Below, piece by piece: positions 24,622-37,450 of a DNA stretch of 64,000 nucleotides. The stretch covers positions 124,001 to 188,000 of the forward strand of contig JABVXU010000048.1 in the NCBI GenBank assembly GCA_013365365.1. Reading direction: 5' to 3'. Each line of letters opens with the position of its first letter. The first letter of the stretch is position 1. The DNA comes from Cruorifilaria tuberocauda (Eukaryota > Nematoda > Chromadorea > Rhabditida > Onchocercidae). The notes below the pieces were generated by a model, which was not told where the DNA came from, did no database searches, and saw nothing but the letters and a program-made list of their open reading frames with translations. Made by a program: the position numbers and the translations under genes.

Positions 24622-27600
24622 TCAAACAATTTCTCTGAAATCAATCAGATCAGCAACACCTATAATTCCCGTTGTCGCAGAATGTGACAATCCACTATGT
24701 GATCCTTGCGCTGCCTATAATTTAAGTAGAAAAAAAATAGAGTCAAATTATTTTGTCATTTGTTCCATGGTTTCGCGAAAATTCACCAGACTGTCAATTA
24801 GTTCTAACTTGATAAATTAATTGAATATGAAACACTGCTTCCGTGAGTTCCCTAAGAATATTAGAGTTACAACTACTAAACTACTGCACCCGAATCGAAA
24901 AGTTATCAAAATGAATTTTTTTCAAAAAATTTCCAACAGTGTTTTGGACATACAATGAGTTAGAGTGTTTCCGTTATAGATGTCAGTCGATTCAACATTT
25001 AACATTGTCAGTAAAGGAAAAAAATAAAACAACCACGGTATTTCAATTTTATTTTACTTTTTTACCTTTCTAAAACGCTTGTAATTGTATTCTTTGCAAT
25101 AACCGGTTAAGTACGGCTGTGACTTATTTTTTGCCGGAATTGGTTTTTCCAAATTCTCATAAAGCACTGCTTTGCTCTGGAAATGAAAAATACGCTGCCT
25201 TGAATTTTCTCATCAACTAAAAAAACAAGCAGAGGATCGAAGATGCTATAGAAAAGTTTTTTAAAAAACGCAACAATTTCGATGAAGTAAACTGCTAACT
25301 GACCAATTTCATATGTAAAACTTCAATATTCATCCCGAGAGTTTGATTATTTTCATCAGTATTTACTTCACCCTCTATTCTGTTTTCGATTAAGCTTACA
25401 TTTTTCTCCGATATCTGCAAAACAACGACTGAATCACCTAAATAAAAATGAACTAAAGCTTGAAACCGATACTAACTTCTCTTTTGTTTTCATTCTCCAT
25501 TACTTGTATCTTGATCCGTTTAGAGGATATCACCATTTCATCTGCATTACTTTGATTTCCTATAAAGCATCAGTCACTTATTCATTGCTTAGATTTTGGT
25601 AACAAATTCTGATTAAAGAAATAACATGAACAATTAGAACTCATTTCTATTAGTTGCAGTAACATCAAAACAGACATAACTGTAGCCTAATATATCCTCA
25701 AAAAGGAAAGAATAAAAATTTCACAAAAATTACCGAACTGATTGCTTCGTTTCTTGATGGTATTCAGACCAAGCCATGAGGTTAATCCAGTAGCAATAGT
25801 ATTTTGTCTATTAACAACCTGAAATATAAAAATGAGCACATAAATTCATTCAAAGTAACAGTGCCTTTAGAAATGTATTAGTTAATATTACACACCATTA
25901 CCTTTGGAAGTTTCAGATCTTTTCTCTTCCGTATCGTTTTGGATGAAAGATCGCAGAATTTCTTACTCACGTTACGAGATTTCAAGAAGTTAAACTGCCC
26001 AATATGAGAAATCGCGATATTATTCTCTTCGATAGCTTGCATTTTATTTACAGCATTTTCAAGCTTCTTTACGGAAGATGAAAAATGAGTGCTGCAATAA
26101 GATGAAATTTTTGCTTCTCAGAGAATTAAGGGAAAAGAGAGAGGAGCACTTTGTTACGGAATGCAACTGCTTAGTAATATTAGCGATAGCCTGATTATAG
26201 TCTTTATTGATTACTAATGACCAAATTCACTTTTGAAAATGTCCTACAAACTCAGTTTAATGAACGTCATTATTATATTCCGAAAGTATATATCTCCGAA
26301 CGACAGGATATAAGGATGAAACTAGAAAAAGAATTTGATGGATAGAGATTTGGACAATTTTTCTGCATCAGTATTTTCTAGAACACTCCTTCTACCTTTA
26401 ACAAGTATAGATAGAATCATTCAATGTATAATTTTCAGGCATAATTCTCATCGATATCAGTTTTTTAAACAATTCATCATCTTCTTTTGAAGCATGCTGT
26501 GTCGCGCTCTAAAAAAACTAAAGCACTGTCAATACTACCTGAAAATGCAGTATTATCCAGCATTTCATTCTCTCTGTTTTCTTCCTAAAAAAATTTAGAC
26601 AATCTCAACACAATCGACTTAAAACTTCAGAAAATGATATAATACTTACCTTTTCGAGAAAACTGAAATATTTGTAGTTGGAAAATATCTGTTCTGAATT
26701 GTATCACATGTGTTCACGTCACCTAGAATTAAAAAAGTTGCAACTGTTTCATTAAAATTGAGATCACAGTACACAACATCTATTATTTTAAAATCCAGCC
26801 ATACTTGAAGCATACTGCAATGACGCTTTTGTAATCGAACCTGCACTTCGAGAAAAATCAACCATGGTGAATGCAGATATTTTTGATTTGTTTTGTCCAT
26901 TTTCTCTAAATTATATTCTCCTTGACATTTACGGAAAATCTAACATCTATATATTTGCTTCTTTCAGGAAAACGTAATCACTAACGACAGCAATAACGCT
27001 GATGACCATTATATGAAAAATTCAAAATTCGATTAGTTCTTTGATTAAATTTTAAGTCTATAAATCTTCTTATATCGAAATAAAAAAGCGTTTTCAAGTT
27101 ATTAAAAAGTATTTGGCTGCATAAAATGAAATATGTACATGAAATCAGCACTTACTGATCATCTTCGTCATCCGACGGTAGGAAATCAACAATTCTTCGA
27201 TAATAAGCGAGCTTCACACTGAAAATTGATTTGAAAAATCCAAAATTATTCATATAATTCATTCAAAGTAAAAACAATGAAATAATACATACTTATCCAT
27301 TTTCTCTTTCACTTCCTTTCCCAGTTTTGCAACCAGTTTTCTATCCTTCAAGAGTATAGTCATGAAATCCAAATAAATTATTTTGAAATGATGAATTAAA
27401 AAAAACTCAGCATAATTGATATGGAGATGGAGAGGAATCGAAAATACATAAAATTAAATTCTTGATGATGCAGAGATAAATAACTTATGACCTACTTGTT
27501 CTTGTATCCAAGCCTCATTTGTATTCAAGCTCGAACCTACAGGTTCATACTGCATCTGCGAGATTTCCAATCCATGACACTGTTGCTAAAATTATAAGTT

Positions 27601-29608
27601 CGAAGTTAATTAAAGTTATGGATAAAATAGCATGGCATGGAGCATGAAGTATGAACAAAGCACATAGTGAAGGATACTTTTTTGCTTCCGGCAGCTTCTC
27701 TTTCTGAATCCTTTATTCCAGGAACCAACTTTTCAATCATATTGTCTACTACTCGCTTTTTTTCAGTGACACATTCCTTCTCTACTATTGTTGCTTTGTT
27801 TGATGTTAACCTTTTCCGTAAATTACTCTAAAAATTAATATATGAATATTTAAAAAAAAAGCGACGTTTCCGCACAATCTTATTAGCTGTATAATAAGAA
27901 ATTTAGTCTATGACAAGCATAAAAACAAGAAAGAAAATAAAACAGAATCGATTTAAAATAGAGATTACTTTTCCAATTCTCACAAATGGGTTCATAATTT
28001 CTTCTTTACAATTCTGTTTAACGCTCTCCTTAATAACGAAAATGGAACTCCCAATCTGAAACAATAATTGGTTGGCAAAAAATATTTCATAAAACTTCTG
28101 AGACTCAATTTTATTTTTTCATGGAAGATAGATCTCCTTGCTGACAATACGACAAAATATTATGCCACAAAACGATTTTCAGTTCAACTATAGCAGAAAT
28201 TATTAAATAAAAAAAATATAAGATTAATCAGTTATTTTCTTCCTAAACTAAATCGATTTTTCTTACAGAATTACTTAATAAAAGGCACTTAAGATTTTCA
28301 TGAACAAGAACTAGGTTAATTAATAAACTAAAAGCTTTATTTTGTTAGTACAAAAAAAAGGAAAATAGTTCAAGAACTGTAGATGGGGAATCTTTGATTC
28401 TTATGGACGATTACTTATTTACCAATTTACGAATTACGAAAAATAAACGTTTAAAAAGAATTTAAAAAGATTTAAGCAGATCAATTTATTCATATGCTTT
28501 AACGCAAATAGCATTTGGAGGAAAGGAAAAAAAATTTTTTAAATTAGTTATCATCTAACTACTATTTAAAGAACATTTCAAATAATAAACAGTGGAGATT
28601 TATACAGATGAAGTAGAAAAAAATGAAAAACTTCATCAATATATTTGGAAACTGCTTAATCTACTCATTATTAATCCATGAAAATCTCGTTCAATGAATA
28701 TTATGAAAAAGAATATCAGCAATAGTAGATGATAGAAACTCGTTAAACGAAATGAAAGAAAAAAGAAAATGATACAACTCAAAATACCGAAAAATGACAG
28801 ATTTACTTCTTTTGCTCTTTTTATCTCTACTCTATTTTCAAATTATTCTTTTATGTTTTGTGAAATTAAATCCAGTTTCCAGGTTACTGAGTGTAAGAAT
28901 TTTTACTTCAATAACCTTAAAAGACTATCCACATGCTAAAAAAGAGAATATCGATGTACGTTTATGAATCAGATTCAAGATGCTTGCCAAAAATATTCGA
29001 AAGGCAGCACTGACAATGGTTTACAAGCTTCTTACTTGTATAATAAAAGAAGGTTTCAACACCTTTTCTCTCTCTACCACAAACGGCCCACCATTGTAAC
29101 CAGTACCATAAGTGCTTGTGTCTTGAGCAAGTAACTAAAATATTTACGAATTGTCAATATAAATTAAAAAAGCAATGACCGTAAGATCCCTTATATAATT
29201 TAAAGACAGGTTAACAGAGACGCGAAACTCTCCTGGGTCTTTATAGCAAAAACTTACGCGACCATTTGATAGCAATTCAAGTTTCAGATGAACTCGACTT
29301 ACTCCCTGCGCATTGACCCCAAGCACAATCTTACACTGGCGCTTGTCACGACCAATACAAACACTATCACCCACTTTTGAAAAGCTATGGAGGATTTCAC
29401 CTGCAAGCGCAGCTGTAGAGGGTATTTGCTGCTACAATAAAAAAATGCTCTATCCATGAGATGGCAGATGGCAACCTCGAAGAACACAAAAAAAGCACTG
29501 TATTTGTTTGGGCGTTTTGTATAGCCATTTTAATGTAAATATCTCTTTTTGTTCATGAAGGACTCCAGCCTTACCTGGCTTATCGTGGTATGCAATTGTT
29601 ATAACCAT
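24622..29608 (-). CDS. nbs-1: Nibrin/NBS1 homologue (MRN complex), highly diverged
   Basis: Nbs1 is the regulatory subunit of Mre11-Rad50-Nbs1, which senses DNA double-strand breaks. Exons read on the minus strand: 29575-29608 (ATG), 29258-29400, 29036-29134, 27969-28055, 27678-27827, 27496-27585, 27293-27345, 27156-27218, 26805-26905, 26650-26722, about 26539-26584, about 26440-26515, about 25905-26095, about 25740-25820, about 25480-25560, about 25310-25420, about 25068-25180, and 24622-24711. The FHA domain is clear: GDSVCIGRDKRQ, VSRVHLKLE, then STYGTGYNGG, matching human VGRK, SRNHAVL, SKYGTFVNEE. The C-terminus has EYNYKRFRK, matching the Mre11-binding KNFKKFKKV, then SATTGIIGVADLIDF like LPHIIGGSDLI. 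No clear tandem BRCT is visible between. Estimated length is about 570 aa (human 754). One border near 26.1-26.4 kb is unresolved. It lies behind RPL36A on the same strand. Confidence 0.85.
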
Positions 29609-29640
29609 TTTCACATTTGTTAAATGGAATATATCTGTAA
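29609..29640 (-). promoter_or_regulatory. Probable trans-splice acceptor and 5' UTR of nbs-1
   Basis: On the minus strand CATTTTACAG|ATATATTCC ends at 29635, leaving a 26-nt leader before the nbs-1 ATG. No exon upstream is needed to complete the protein. This fits spliced-leader addition to a downstream operon gene. Confidence 0.5.
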
Positions 29641-29917
29641 AATGAATTATGGTTATCCTTGCAGACATTACAGCTTCCTCCTATTCCAACACCACAACCC
29701 GCTGGAACTAGAAAATAACCAGTTCGCTGGTTTCAAATCTTTCGGAATTCCAAAAGCGGCGCTTACCTCGTGGCACAGAGATCATCAGATGCATTATTAA
29801 GCTTTTTAAAACATGTTTTTTTTTAAAACACATGATGAAATCTTTACTGTTTTTCAAGTACGTGACAACATTAATATAAAAACAATAATCATAAGCAGAT
29901 CGCTGAAGCAAATTCTT

Positions 29918-30653
29918 TTAAAACTGAATAACCTGAAAAGGAATGATGACAAAATAAGCAAATAGGTGGATAAACTTCTTGCTACTCTTGAGAAGAATTT
30001 CAAAGACTGCAAAAACAAAATTAAAATAAAAAATTTAGTTATAACAAAAATTGAGCTTCGTAATCTCAGATTCCTTGTTCTTCCCTCTTTATTATACTTT
30101 TATACTCTTGATGACTTTCAGAACCTAACAACTGTTTGCAAGCGTGATTCAAGATTCAAATAATGAATGTGATAACATAATTTACCTGTCCACGCGTTTT
30201 CTTCTGACCGCCAAGTTCAAAATGTTTGCATCGCTTGATTGGCAACTGTTTGCGGTGTTTGCATTCCGTACATTCCATCCTCAAGACAATTTTCTTTGTT
30301 GTTTTCGCCTTTTTTCTGAAAATTGGCTTTGTCTGACCACCAAAACCTTTCTGTTTGGAGTCATAACGTCGCCTACCTGAAACAAAAAGAAAACAGTTAA
30401 ATACAGCGATAACAGAATCAATCTTTTCACACAGCACATTTCAATCTCTAAAGTAGACTCACTAATAGCAAAGTAATATGAAACATGTGGGCTGATGTTT
30501 ATGTATATATGTATGATTTTTCATCGAATGAAAGAACTTGCCCTGTGCAAGTCTCGATTCTTTGCCCTTCTTGTACTGAGTTACTTTATGCATTGTATGT
30601 CGACGGCATTTCCCATCACAAAATGTTCGGCGTGTTTTTGGAACGTTAACCAT
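29918..30653 (-). CDS. rpl-36A: Large-subunit ribosomal protein eL42 (RPL36A / L44)
   Basis: Ribosomal protein of the 60S subunit near the E site. Three exons: 30538-30653 ([12 protein letters not shown]... [12 protein letters not shown]), 30186-30372 ([18 protein letters not shown], then [11 protein letters not shown] and CKHFELGG), and a tiny 15-nt exon 29918-29932 encoding the invariant C-terminal VIQF and TAA. Length is 105 aa against 106 in human. Using the donor GGCAA|GTTCTT and the acceptor GGTAG|GCGACG restores the conserved LAQGKRRYD. The zinc-ribbon cysteines are FCDGKC and CTECKH. An acceptor TTTGCAG lies 14 bp before the ATG, so trans-splicing is likely. The gene is upstream partner of nbs-1. 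Confidence 0.97.
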
Positions 30654-31122
30654 TTTGACTTCTCCTGCAAAGTATTCAATCAGTGCTAAAAAACAAAAAA
30701 GCGACATCTCCACGACACGTCCACGACACTATGTACCATCCTATCAGACCAATATAAACCAAAGCAAATGATGATCAACCGCAAAGTGTCTATGGTTGTT
30801 ATAAACATATGTGAGAATTATGGCTTACTTTCTCGTTTGATTGAGTGGAAGTGATAGTGGGACGAATAGGCTTACCTGATAAGATTATATCAGCATTCCT
30901 ATACCTCAATATAAAACAAGTCCATATTTCCGACATATCAATAAATAGGATTTTCACTATGATCTTGCGTATCGTTATGCTACATCAGCCGGATGAATTT
31001 TTCAAATTGTTTCGAACCAAGTGGCAAAAAATTTAAATAGGATTGGAGTGTTTCGAAATCTGAATGTTCAAGAGAAGATAAATAAGCGTGGGAGATATTG
31101 TAGTATCATTGGTGTTGAGTGA

Positions 31123-32846
31123 ATGATGGGTAAAGGGTCTATAGGTACTGCATGTGTCATTCGCATCTCATTTTTTCTTGCGATGATTGAATTAGCTGTC
31201 TTGGTCACAGTAGCTGCATATTCACAGCAAGTATTCCTGAGGAAAGAGAACGGGATTACTATTAATCAATCAACGGTTTGTATTAAGTGTCAGTAAGAGA
31301 GCTGTTAGAGGGATAGATTGTAGAATGTTATTAGTTTCGAATAAATCTGATTGATCTAATTCGAGTGAACTCATAGATGAATGAATTGTTGTAGATTATT
31401 ATACATCTCTGCAAATAACCTATACGAAGTTTATAAATCTTTCCATGTATAATCTCTATTTATAACATTAATGCTTTCAATATCACTGGGAACCGAGATA
31501 TATCTTGCTTATAACTCATCTTAGTCTCGCAGTCTCTGATTTTAAAAATGCGAAAGAAATAAAATACCATGAAATTGCATGTTGAGTGAAGGTCATGTTT
31601 CATTAACATTTTCTATGCAACGACCAGAATTTACTGGGCTTCTACCTAAGGTTGCAGATATTTCATGAATAATGTATGTGATTTTGTGGGGATGGGTATT
31701 AAAAAGATCTGAATTCATTTCAGAAATGTGGCATGTACAGGCAGAATCTTTTTTGCCTTTCTATCAATTTGTGCAACAAGGCAAGTTAAAAAATTTTGTT
31801 AATCACATATAATATTTTCGGTAATGATGTATCTCGTTTTACACATTTGTTTATGTCAGCATTATCATTACTCATAGAGCATAGGAATATTAAGTGACAA
31901 ATTTCATATTTATTCTATTTTACAGTATTGCTCGCAGCAATGCTCAAAAATCTCATCTTTCGAGTTGCGCAATTTGCAAATCTTGTCTCCAAAGGAAGGA
32001 CGAATTCAGAAGCTTCGCAGTGATATATCTCTGGATACTACCCTTCGTATTAATTATTATGACATCGAGGTGCACATGTTCATATATAATTTTTTCATAT
32101 TATTTTTTTGTCTGATAGTAAAGAATCTTATCTAACTTTCTAAACTTTCTGAGCTTAAAAAAGGAGGAAGAAAAAAGCAGGGCAAGGAATATAAAGAAAT
32201 CTTATTGTTCCTCTCATATTTCTAGCAATATAATATGGTGTTAATAATGAGAACGTGAGAGTCTAATCTTTCAAAAAAAACTTTCTAGATGGAAGGCATG
32301 AAACCAGCATTCTGTGGTGATTACTTTATTCTTGAGATGCCTATTTATTCCATAAAAGAGTCGAAATCAAAGGATATTCAATTCCTTCACAAGCTTTATT
32401 TCCAAAACTATCGAGATGTATATACGCATAGCACGTGTAATCATAAATGTGTTTTTGGTTGTCGTCGAGTGGGATATGATGAACAAATAGTGGCCGAATT
32501 GCTGAATCGCAATATACCTGATTTGCATGTATACGAATGCGACAGGTACCATGATTATCAGTATTGTTTAATGGATGCTCCGCGTCTGTACAATACAAAT
32601 CCATTCCCTTACAAACAAAATATATAATAATATTTGTGAGATGATTCCTTTTCCGTTAGTTATTACGACACTTCATTGTGTGACTTTGCATTTTCATCTT
32701 GCCAGAATGTTATATAGAAATATCACAAAAATTGCAGCGTACATTCCTGGGTCTTCGTCGCTATTGTGATCGTTGTATTCATCATCCTTCTGATCCTCAT
32801 TACATGTTTTATAAGGAGTAAAGTGACGAGCATTCGTGGTATTTAA
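31123..32846 (+). CDS. Orphan type I membrane protein, cysteine-rich ectodomain, 239 aa
   Basis: Complete five-exon model with agreeing phases: 31123-31275, 31724-31780, 31926-32069, 32289-32545, 32738-32846. The N-terminus has a hydrophobic signal sequence (IRISFFLAMIELAVLVTVAA), cleavable near residue 34. The ectodomain has many cysteines (KCGMYRQNLFCLSINLCNKY, YCSQQCSK, CNHKCVFGC). The C-terminus is one transmembrane helix (WVFVAIVIVVFIILLILITC) followed by a short basic tail RSKVTSIRGI and TAA. Intron 2 has a GC-AG donor, CAAG|GCAAGT. An in-frame TGA directly precedes the start codon. I do not recognise the family. It looks like a cell-surface receptor or ligand of nematodes, but that is inference from topology only. 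Confidence 0.8.
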
Positions 32847-33172
32847 CCTTTGTTCCAACGCAATTCATTATTTGTACACTGCCGTATACGGTAAAAGTAA
32901 GAGAAAAAATGTGTAAATTGGTGAAACTGATTCACATTTTTCAGAAATCACAGAAGTAAATCTCTGACGCTGATCGAACTTTATGATGTTTTCACCTTCC
33001 CATTCATTAAAGTTGGTGACAATACTCTCAGGTAATATTGTACGTCATATATCGATAGTGGAGCATCAATTTTGTGATTTATTGCATTTCAAGATAACAA
33101 CTGAGAATAAAGAAAGATTTCCTCTGCAAGTTCAAGCAATTGCTTATTCTTTTGAACTATAAAATATAGAAA
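32847..33172. other. Convergent 3' intergenic region
   Basis: About 330 bp between the orphan type I membrane gene and the SLC3 gene. No gene is seen; it should hold both 3' UTRs. Confidence 0.5.
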
Positions 33173-36100
33173 TCAAAAGCTGAACTTGAATACGACACTC
33201 TGTTCAGGTGGTATTGTAATAGTGTCACTGACGATATCGATCACTTGACGGTAATAATACTGCTTTGCATTGCTACTAAATGCGATTACCATAGCCTGAT
33301 GCAATCCCTTGTCTTCTACAACATTTAATTCCTGGATTCGCAGTATTGTCTCAGCTGTACCAAAATTAAAGGCTCCCAAATAAATCTGAAAATAAGTAAG
33401 TATACCCGCTATATTTGCAACATACCGCGCTGAATAATCTTCAAGTTTTCCTTACAAACAATATATATTACATTTTTGGTAGGAACATTATCATCTTTAA
33501 TGTATCTCGTAACCGTGAAGGAACTGTTCATCAGTGGTCCAATAATAGTGTAGCCAATATTAAGTGTCTCATCCCTTTTTCTCAATCGAGCTATCTTTTG
33601 AAACGTCTTCAGATGTGAGCGCTGAGAATTGTATTGCTTCTAAAATTTATAGCATTACTTTTTATTAATTTAAACGAATCCTAAAACTTGTCGTTTTAAA
33701 ATATAAGGACTTTATTATACACAATAAACTGCCAATTTGCATAATGAGAAATTCTTATAGTAGTTATAATGAAGAAACTTACAGCCCAGTTATTGTCTAC
33801 AAAGTCAGGATGAACCGGGATGCTTGATGAATTAGCACTTGAAAATCCAGCATTGGCGGAATCATCCCACTGCATAGCACCTCTTTGGACTGGTACCTGC
33901 AAAGAGCCATACAATTACCTCGGACTTTGAAATATTCAGTGGAAAATGAGCAGAACTTACTAATTTTTCAGTTGGTAAATCCATCATCCCAATTTCATCA
34001 CCATAGTAGACGCTGATAGTACCAGGTAAAAGTAGCTGCAACATGGTTAATAGCTCGGCTAGCTGCAGCGATTTTACACGAGAGGCTATCCTTGAGAGTT
34101 CCGGATTACCAAACTGCAATTAGATTTTTCCTCCTGATTGAATATGTGGGAAATATCACCGGATAGTACATGGGAAATGCTCATTTTTTCATTTCTCATC
34201 TTTCATTTTCTTCATAACATAGGAGACAGATGCTAAATGCAAATCATTGCAATTCAAAATGTGATATGATTTATATTATTTTTAATAACTGCTTGTCAAA
34301 AAGACTCCAACAAGTAGTGGATGTATGAAATGAAAGATTTTTTATTAACTCAAAAATCGAAAATAAAAATGACCTCCCACACTGCAGTGATATTGTTTGC
34401 TGTGTGAAACTCTATCAGTTCAGTAAGTATTTCATGAATGCATCCAGCGACATTACCCTCGGCAAGGTGACAAATCTCGTTATCTTTTCCAATGCTTCCT
34501 AATTCGTAATTGATCACTGAATTCAATCCACTTAAAACCAATTCTTTCTTCTCGTCTTCTCTTGCGTTGCTACGCGCAGCGAATAATACACTGCAAATCA
34601 AATTTTAATTTTTGATAATTAAAAAATATATCGAAAGCAAATAAATTTTGCGAAGTCTTTTCAGAAACCATTAACATTTTCAAATGAGAAAGACGCGAAT
34701 TAAGATGAATGTAAATTTGAATTATGACCAAAATGCAAAATTTGGGTTTTTTTTTTTACAACTGCTTTGCATTGCAAGAAATTTTTTTGGTTTCAAAATT
34801 CTCTCACATCTGTTTGATTTTAGTTGCTGAATTTTCTCCCACGTAAGTATCCACATGATTCCTAATATCACGAAGAATATCCAAGATGCGTGTCCAGTCC
34901 TAAACAAACCATGAGGGAATAATTGCATTGAAGCCACAAGCATAGAATGAAATAATGAACTGGTTTGATTCTTTCGAACCCATGCCTTCCCAAAATACGA
35001 CATTTCAAAGAGAGACATATAAAAACAAACCGCTACAGATCCGGATTTCTTGCGAGCCAGATATTCGATCCCACTGAGGTAGAATCCATCGATACCTTTG
35101 TCTATCCAATACGACATTATTTTCTATAAATAGATGGAATGGAATATATTTAACACCTCTTAATTCTCTTAAAATTTTCGTTTTTACCTTCTCATTATTT
35201 CAACATATATCATTCGATTCAATATAATTAGAAAGAAAGTAAAGTTTAAGTATCAAAAAATGAAACAGAAGCTATAAAAAATTCTTCCTAATATCTAAAA
35301 CATAATCTGACTCTACTACATCTGTAAAATTAATATTCTATCATATTAATTCTATAGATTAGAGTTTGATGTTAAAAATGAAACCTACAAACATATTTTC
35401 TCGAACAGCGCCATGTTGCCAATTTAGCACAGGCCTATTAGATAAATTTTCGTAATGCATTAAGGAGAAGTTTTTAATTTTCGACATGAAAGGACTGTCT
35501 TCAGCAGCTTTCCTCCAATGATAATAATTCGAATAATTAGTGTATTCTTTCAAATTTGCTTGTGAACTTCGATCATACCAGTCGTGGTTTTTCGATGTAG
35601 TACTTACTGGTAAGCTTATGACAATTTTCATTTCTACAATGAGGCTAATTAATTCTGTCTGATATTTATTTTGTTTTAATATACGTCGTCCGTTCTAATC
35701 AAAATAATTTTTTCCTATATAATTATCCTACAAATTAAAAATTCAATTCATTGCTTCTACACAGTAAAAAGATTCATAAATTTAATTATAATGCTAACCT
35801 TTATTGTGAATAGCATCGATAAGTCTGTAAGCATCATCATTTGTACCTAGTTTTGGATCAACAGTCAAGTGATCTTGAACTGCATCATTGAAATCATCAG
35901 AATGTAGAAATGGATTGATCCATATAACTTGGATACCCAAACGCCGCAGATTTTCAAGACGATTGATAAGACCAATAAAGTCACCGATACCATTTCCATT
36001 TGAATCTTGGAACGATGGTGTCCAAATCTTAAAATAGAATACATAAGCAATTATCGCTACAAGATTAATTTCGGTGAGAAAAACTTGGTAACACAAAAAA

Positions 36101-37450
36101 TTCCCTTTTTTCAACCCTGGTATTAAGTTAAGCACCATCAAAAATATATCAAAGACACAAGTTCGTTTTATTTGATGCAGAGTGAGTGCTACTAGAAAAA
36201 AAGGATCTGCAAAAGTTATAAATTTTCACCTGATAAATATTGGCATTATCCCACCAATTTGGCGCTGTTCTGGGAGCACAGCTTGGGCTGAATATGACAA
36301 TAAGAACGGCAACCAGAAACATTAAAATCCACGATAACCAAAACAAGATCAATAGCAACCATCTACACTGAATTTAGGTATATGACAATAAAATTCTAAA
36401 TGAAACCCAGAAACGGCTGCATGAAATGTAATAGAACACTGCAGTGTCGGAAATCAAATCATATTCTCTTTCACCTGTTTTTTTTCCCCAATGATTCAAG
36501 TATATTAATTAACAAAACGAAAGCGGGGTCATAAATTCTAAGAATATTTTCAGTATTAGGTAATATTTGAGTCATTAGAACATTCGAATGCGATTTAAAT
36601 GAATATTTGAGAGCATCTCTAGGTAGAAATCAAATCAAATAACAACAACCGAAAAAAAACTGTAACAAAAGAAATACGAGGAATTTTGAAGATGGATAAA
36701 AATAGAACACCCTAAAAAGTCCTAATTCAAGACGTGATAACCTCAAAGTTTTCCAAAATGGATCGTTTCTATAATGTTCCATTTCAGCAATAGTGTATCT
36801 AAATTTCGATTTCGTCGATGTTACAAGCTCATCTTCAAGAAGAGGTGCAGAAGGACGCATTTGGAAGCCATCTTTTATTTCTTCCACAGGGAGTCTTTTT
36901 TCTTCCTATGAATATAAATCAATGTAAGACTCATTTATTAAGACTCTCGTATATCCGACTATTAAACTAAGCATTTGCCGCAATACATGAATATGTTACA
37001 AAGGTTGCCTAATATAAACTCACTTTTCTCATTACAAGTTGATACAATACGTAATTTATGCTTTACGTCTAACTCTATTGAATAGTCTGCATATTCACTG
37101 ATGAAAAATAGTTTGATTTGAGGTTTTATTCCACATTTTAATAACTAAGGCTATGCAAGTTGTTTTTAGTTGACGTACAAAAATCAAATCAAAAACAGTT
37201 TCCATATAACTCAAATCAGTAATCCTATTATTAGCACTCAAAGTTACAATTTTCTAATTTTCTGCTGAATTGATAATGAAATGGAATTTATCGTTAATTA
37301 TCAACCAACATAGTAGAAAAAAAGTATAGTTTGAACCTTCGAATTATTTCCACGAACTGCGCTTATATAGCTTTCGCTATGTCGTTCTTTGTCTACTTCA
37401 TACGCCCTGGGTATTTTTCCTTGAGGACCTGGCAACAAAGCATCTTCCAT
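33173..37450 (-). CDS. SLC3-family amino-acid transporter heavy chain (4F2hc/rBAT-like glycoprotein)
   Basis: Type II membrane glycoprotein that pairs by a disulfide with an SLC7 light chain and brings it to the plasma membrane. Twelve exons with consistent phase give 638 aa: 37337-37450 (ATG), 36742-36905, 36230-36362, 35799-36027, 35389-35633, 35031-35123, 34808-34899, 34374-34590, 33961-34113, 33783-33896, 33472-33621, 33173-33385. The one transmembrane helix is ILFWLSWILMFLVAVLIVIF at about residues 96-118. SPSCAP follows, placing a cysteine where the light-chain disulfide forms. The ectodomain is GH13-like: SFQDSNGNGIGDFIGLINRL, PGTISVYYGDEIGM, RGAMQWDDSANAGFS. The nucleophile site reads DGFYLSGIEYL instead of DGFRxDA, so it is probably not an enzyme. 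C. elegans relatives are the atgp genes. An acceptor TTTTTAG lies 8 bp before the ATG. Confidence 0.95.
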
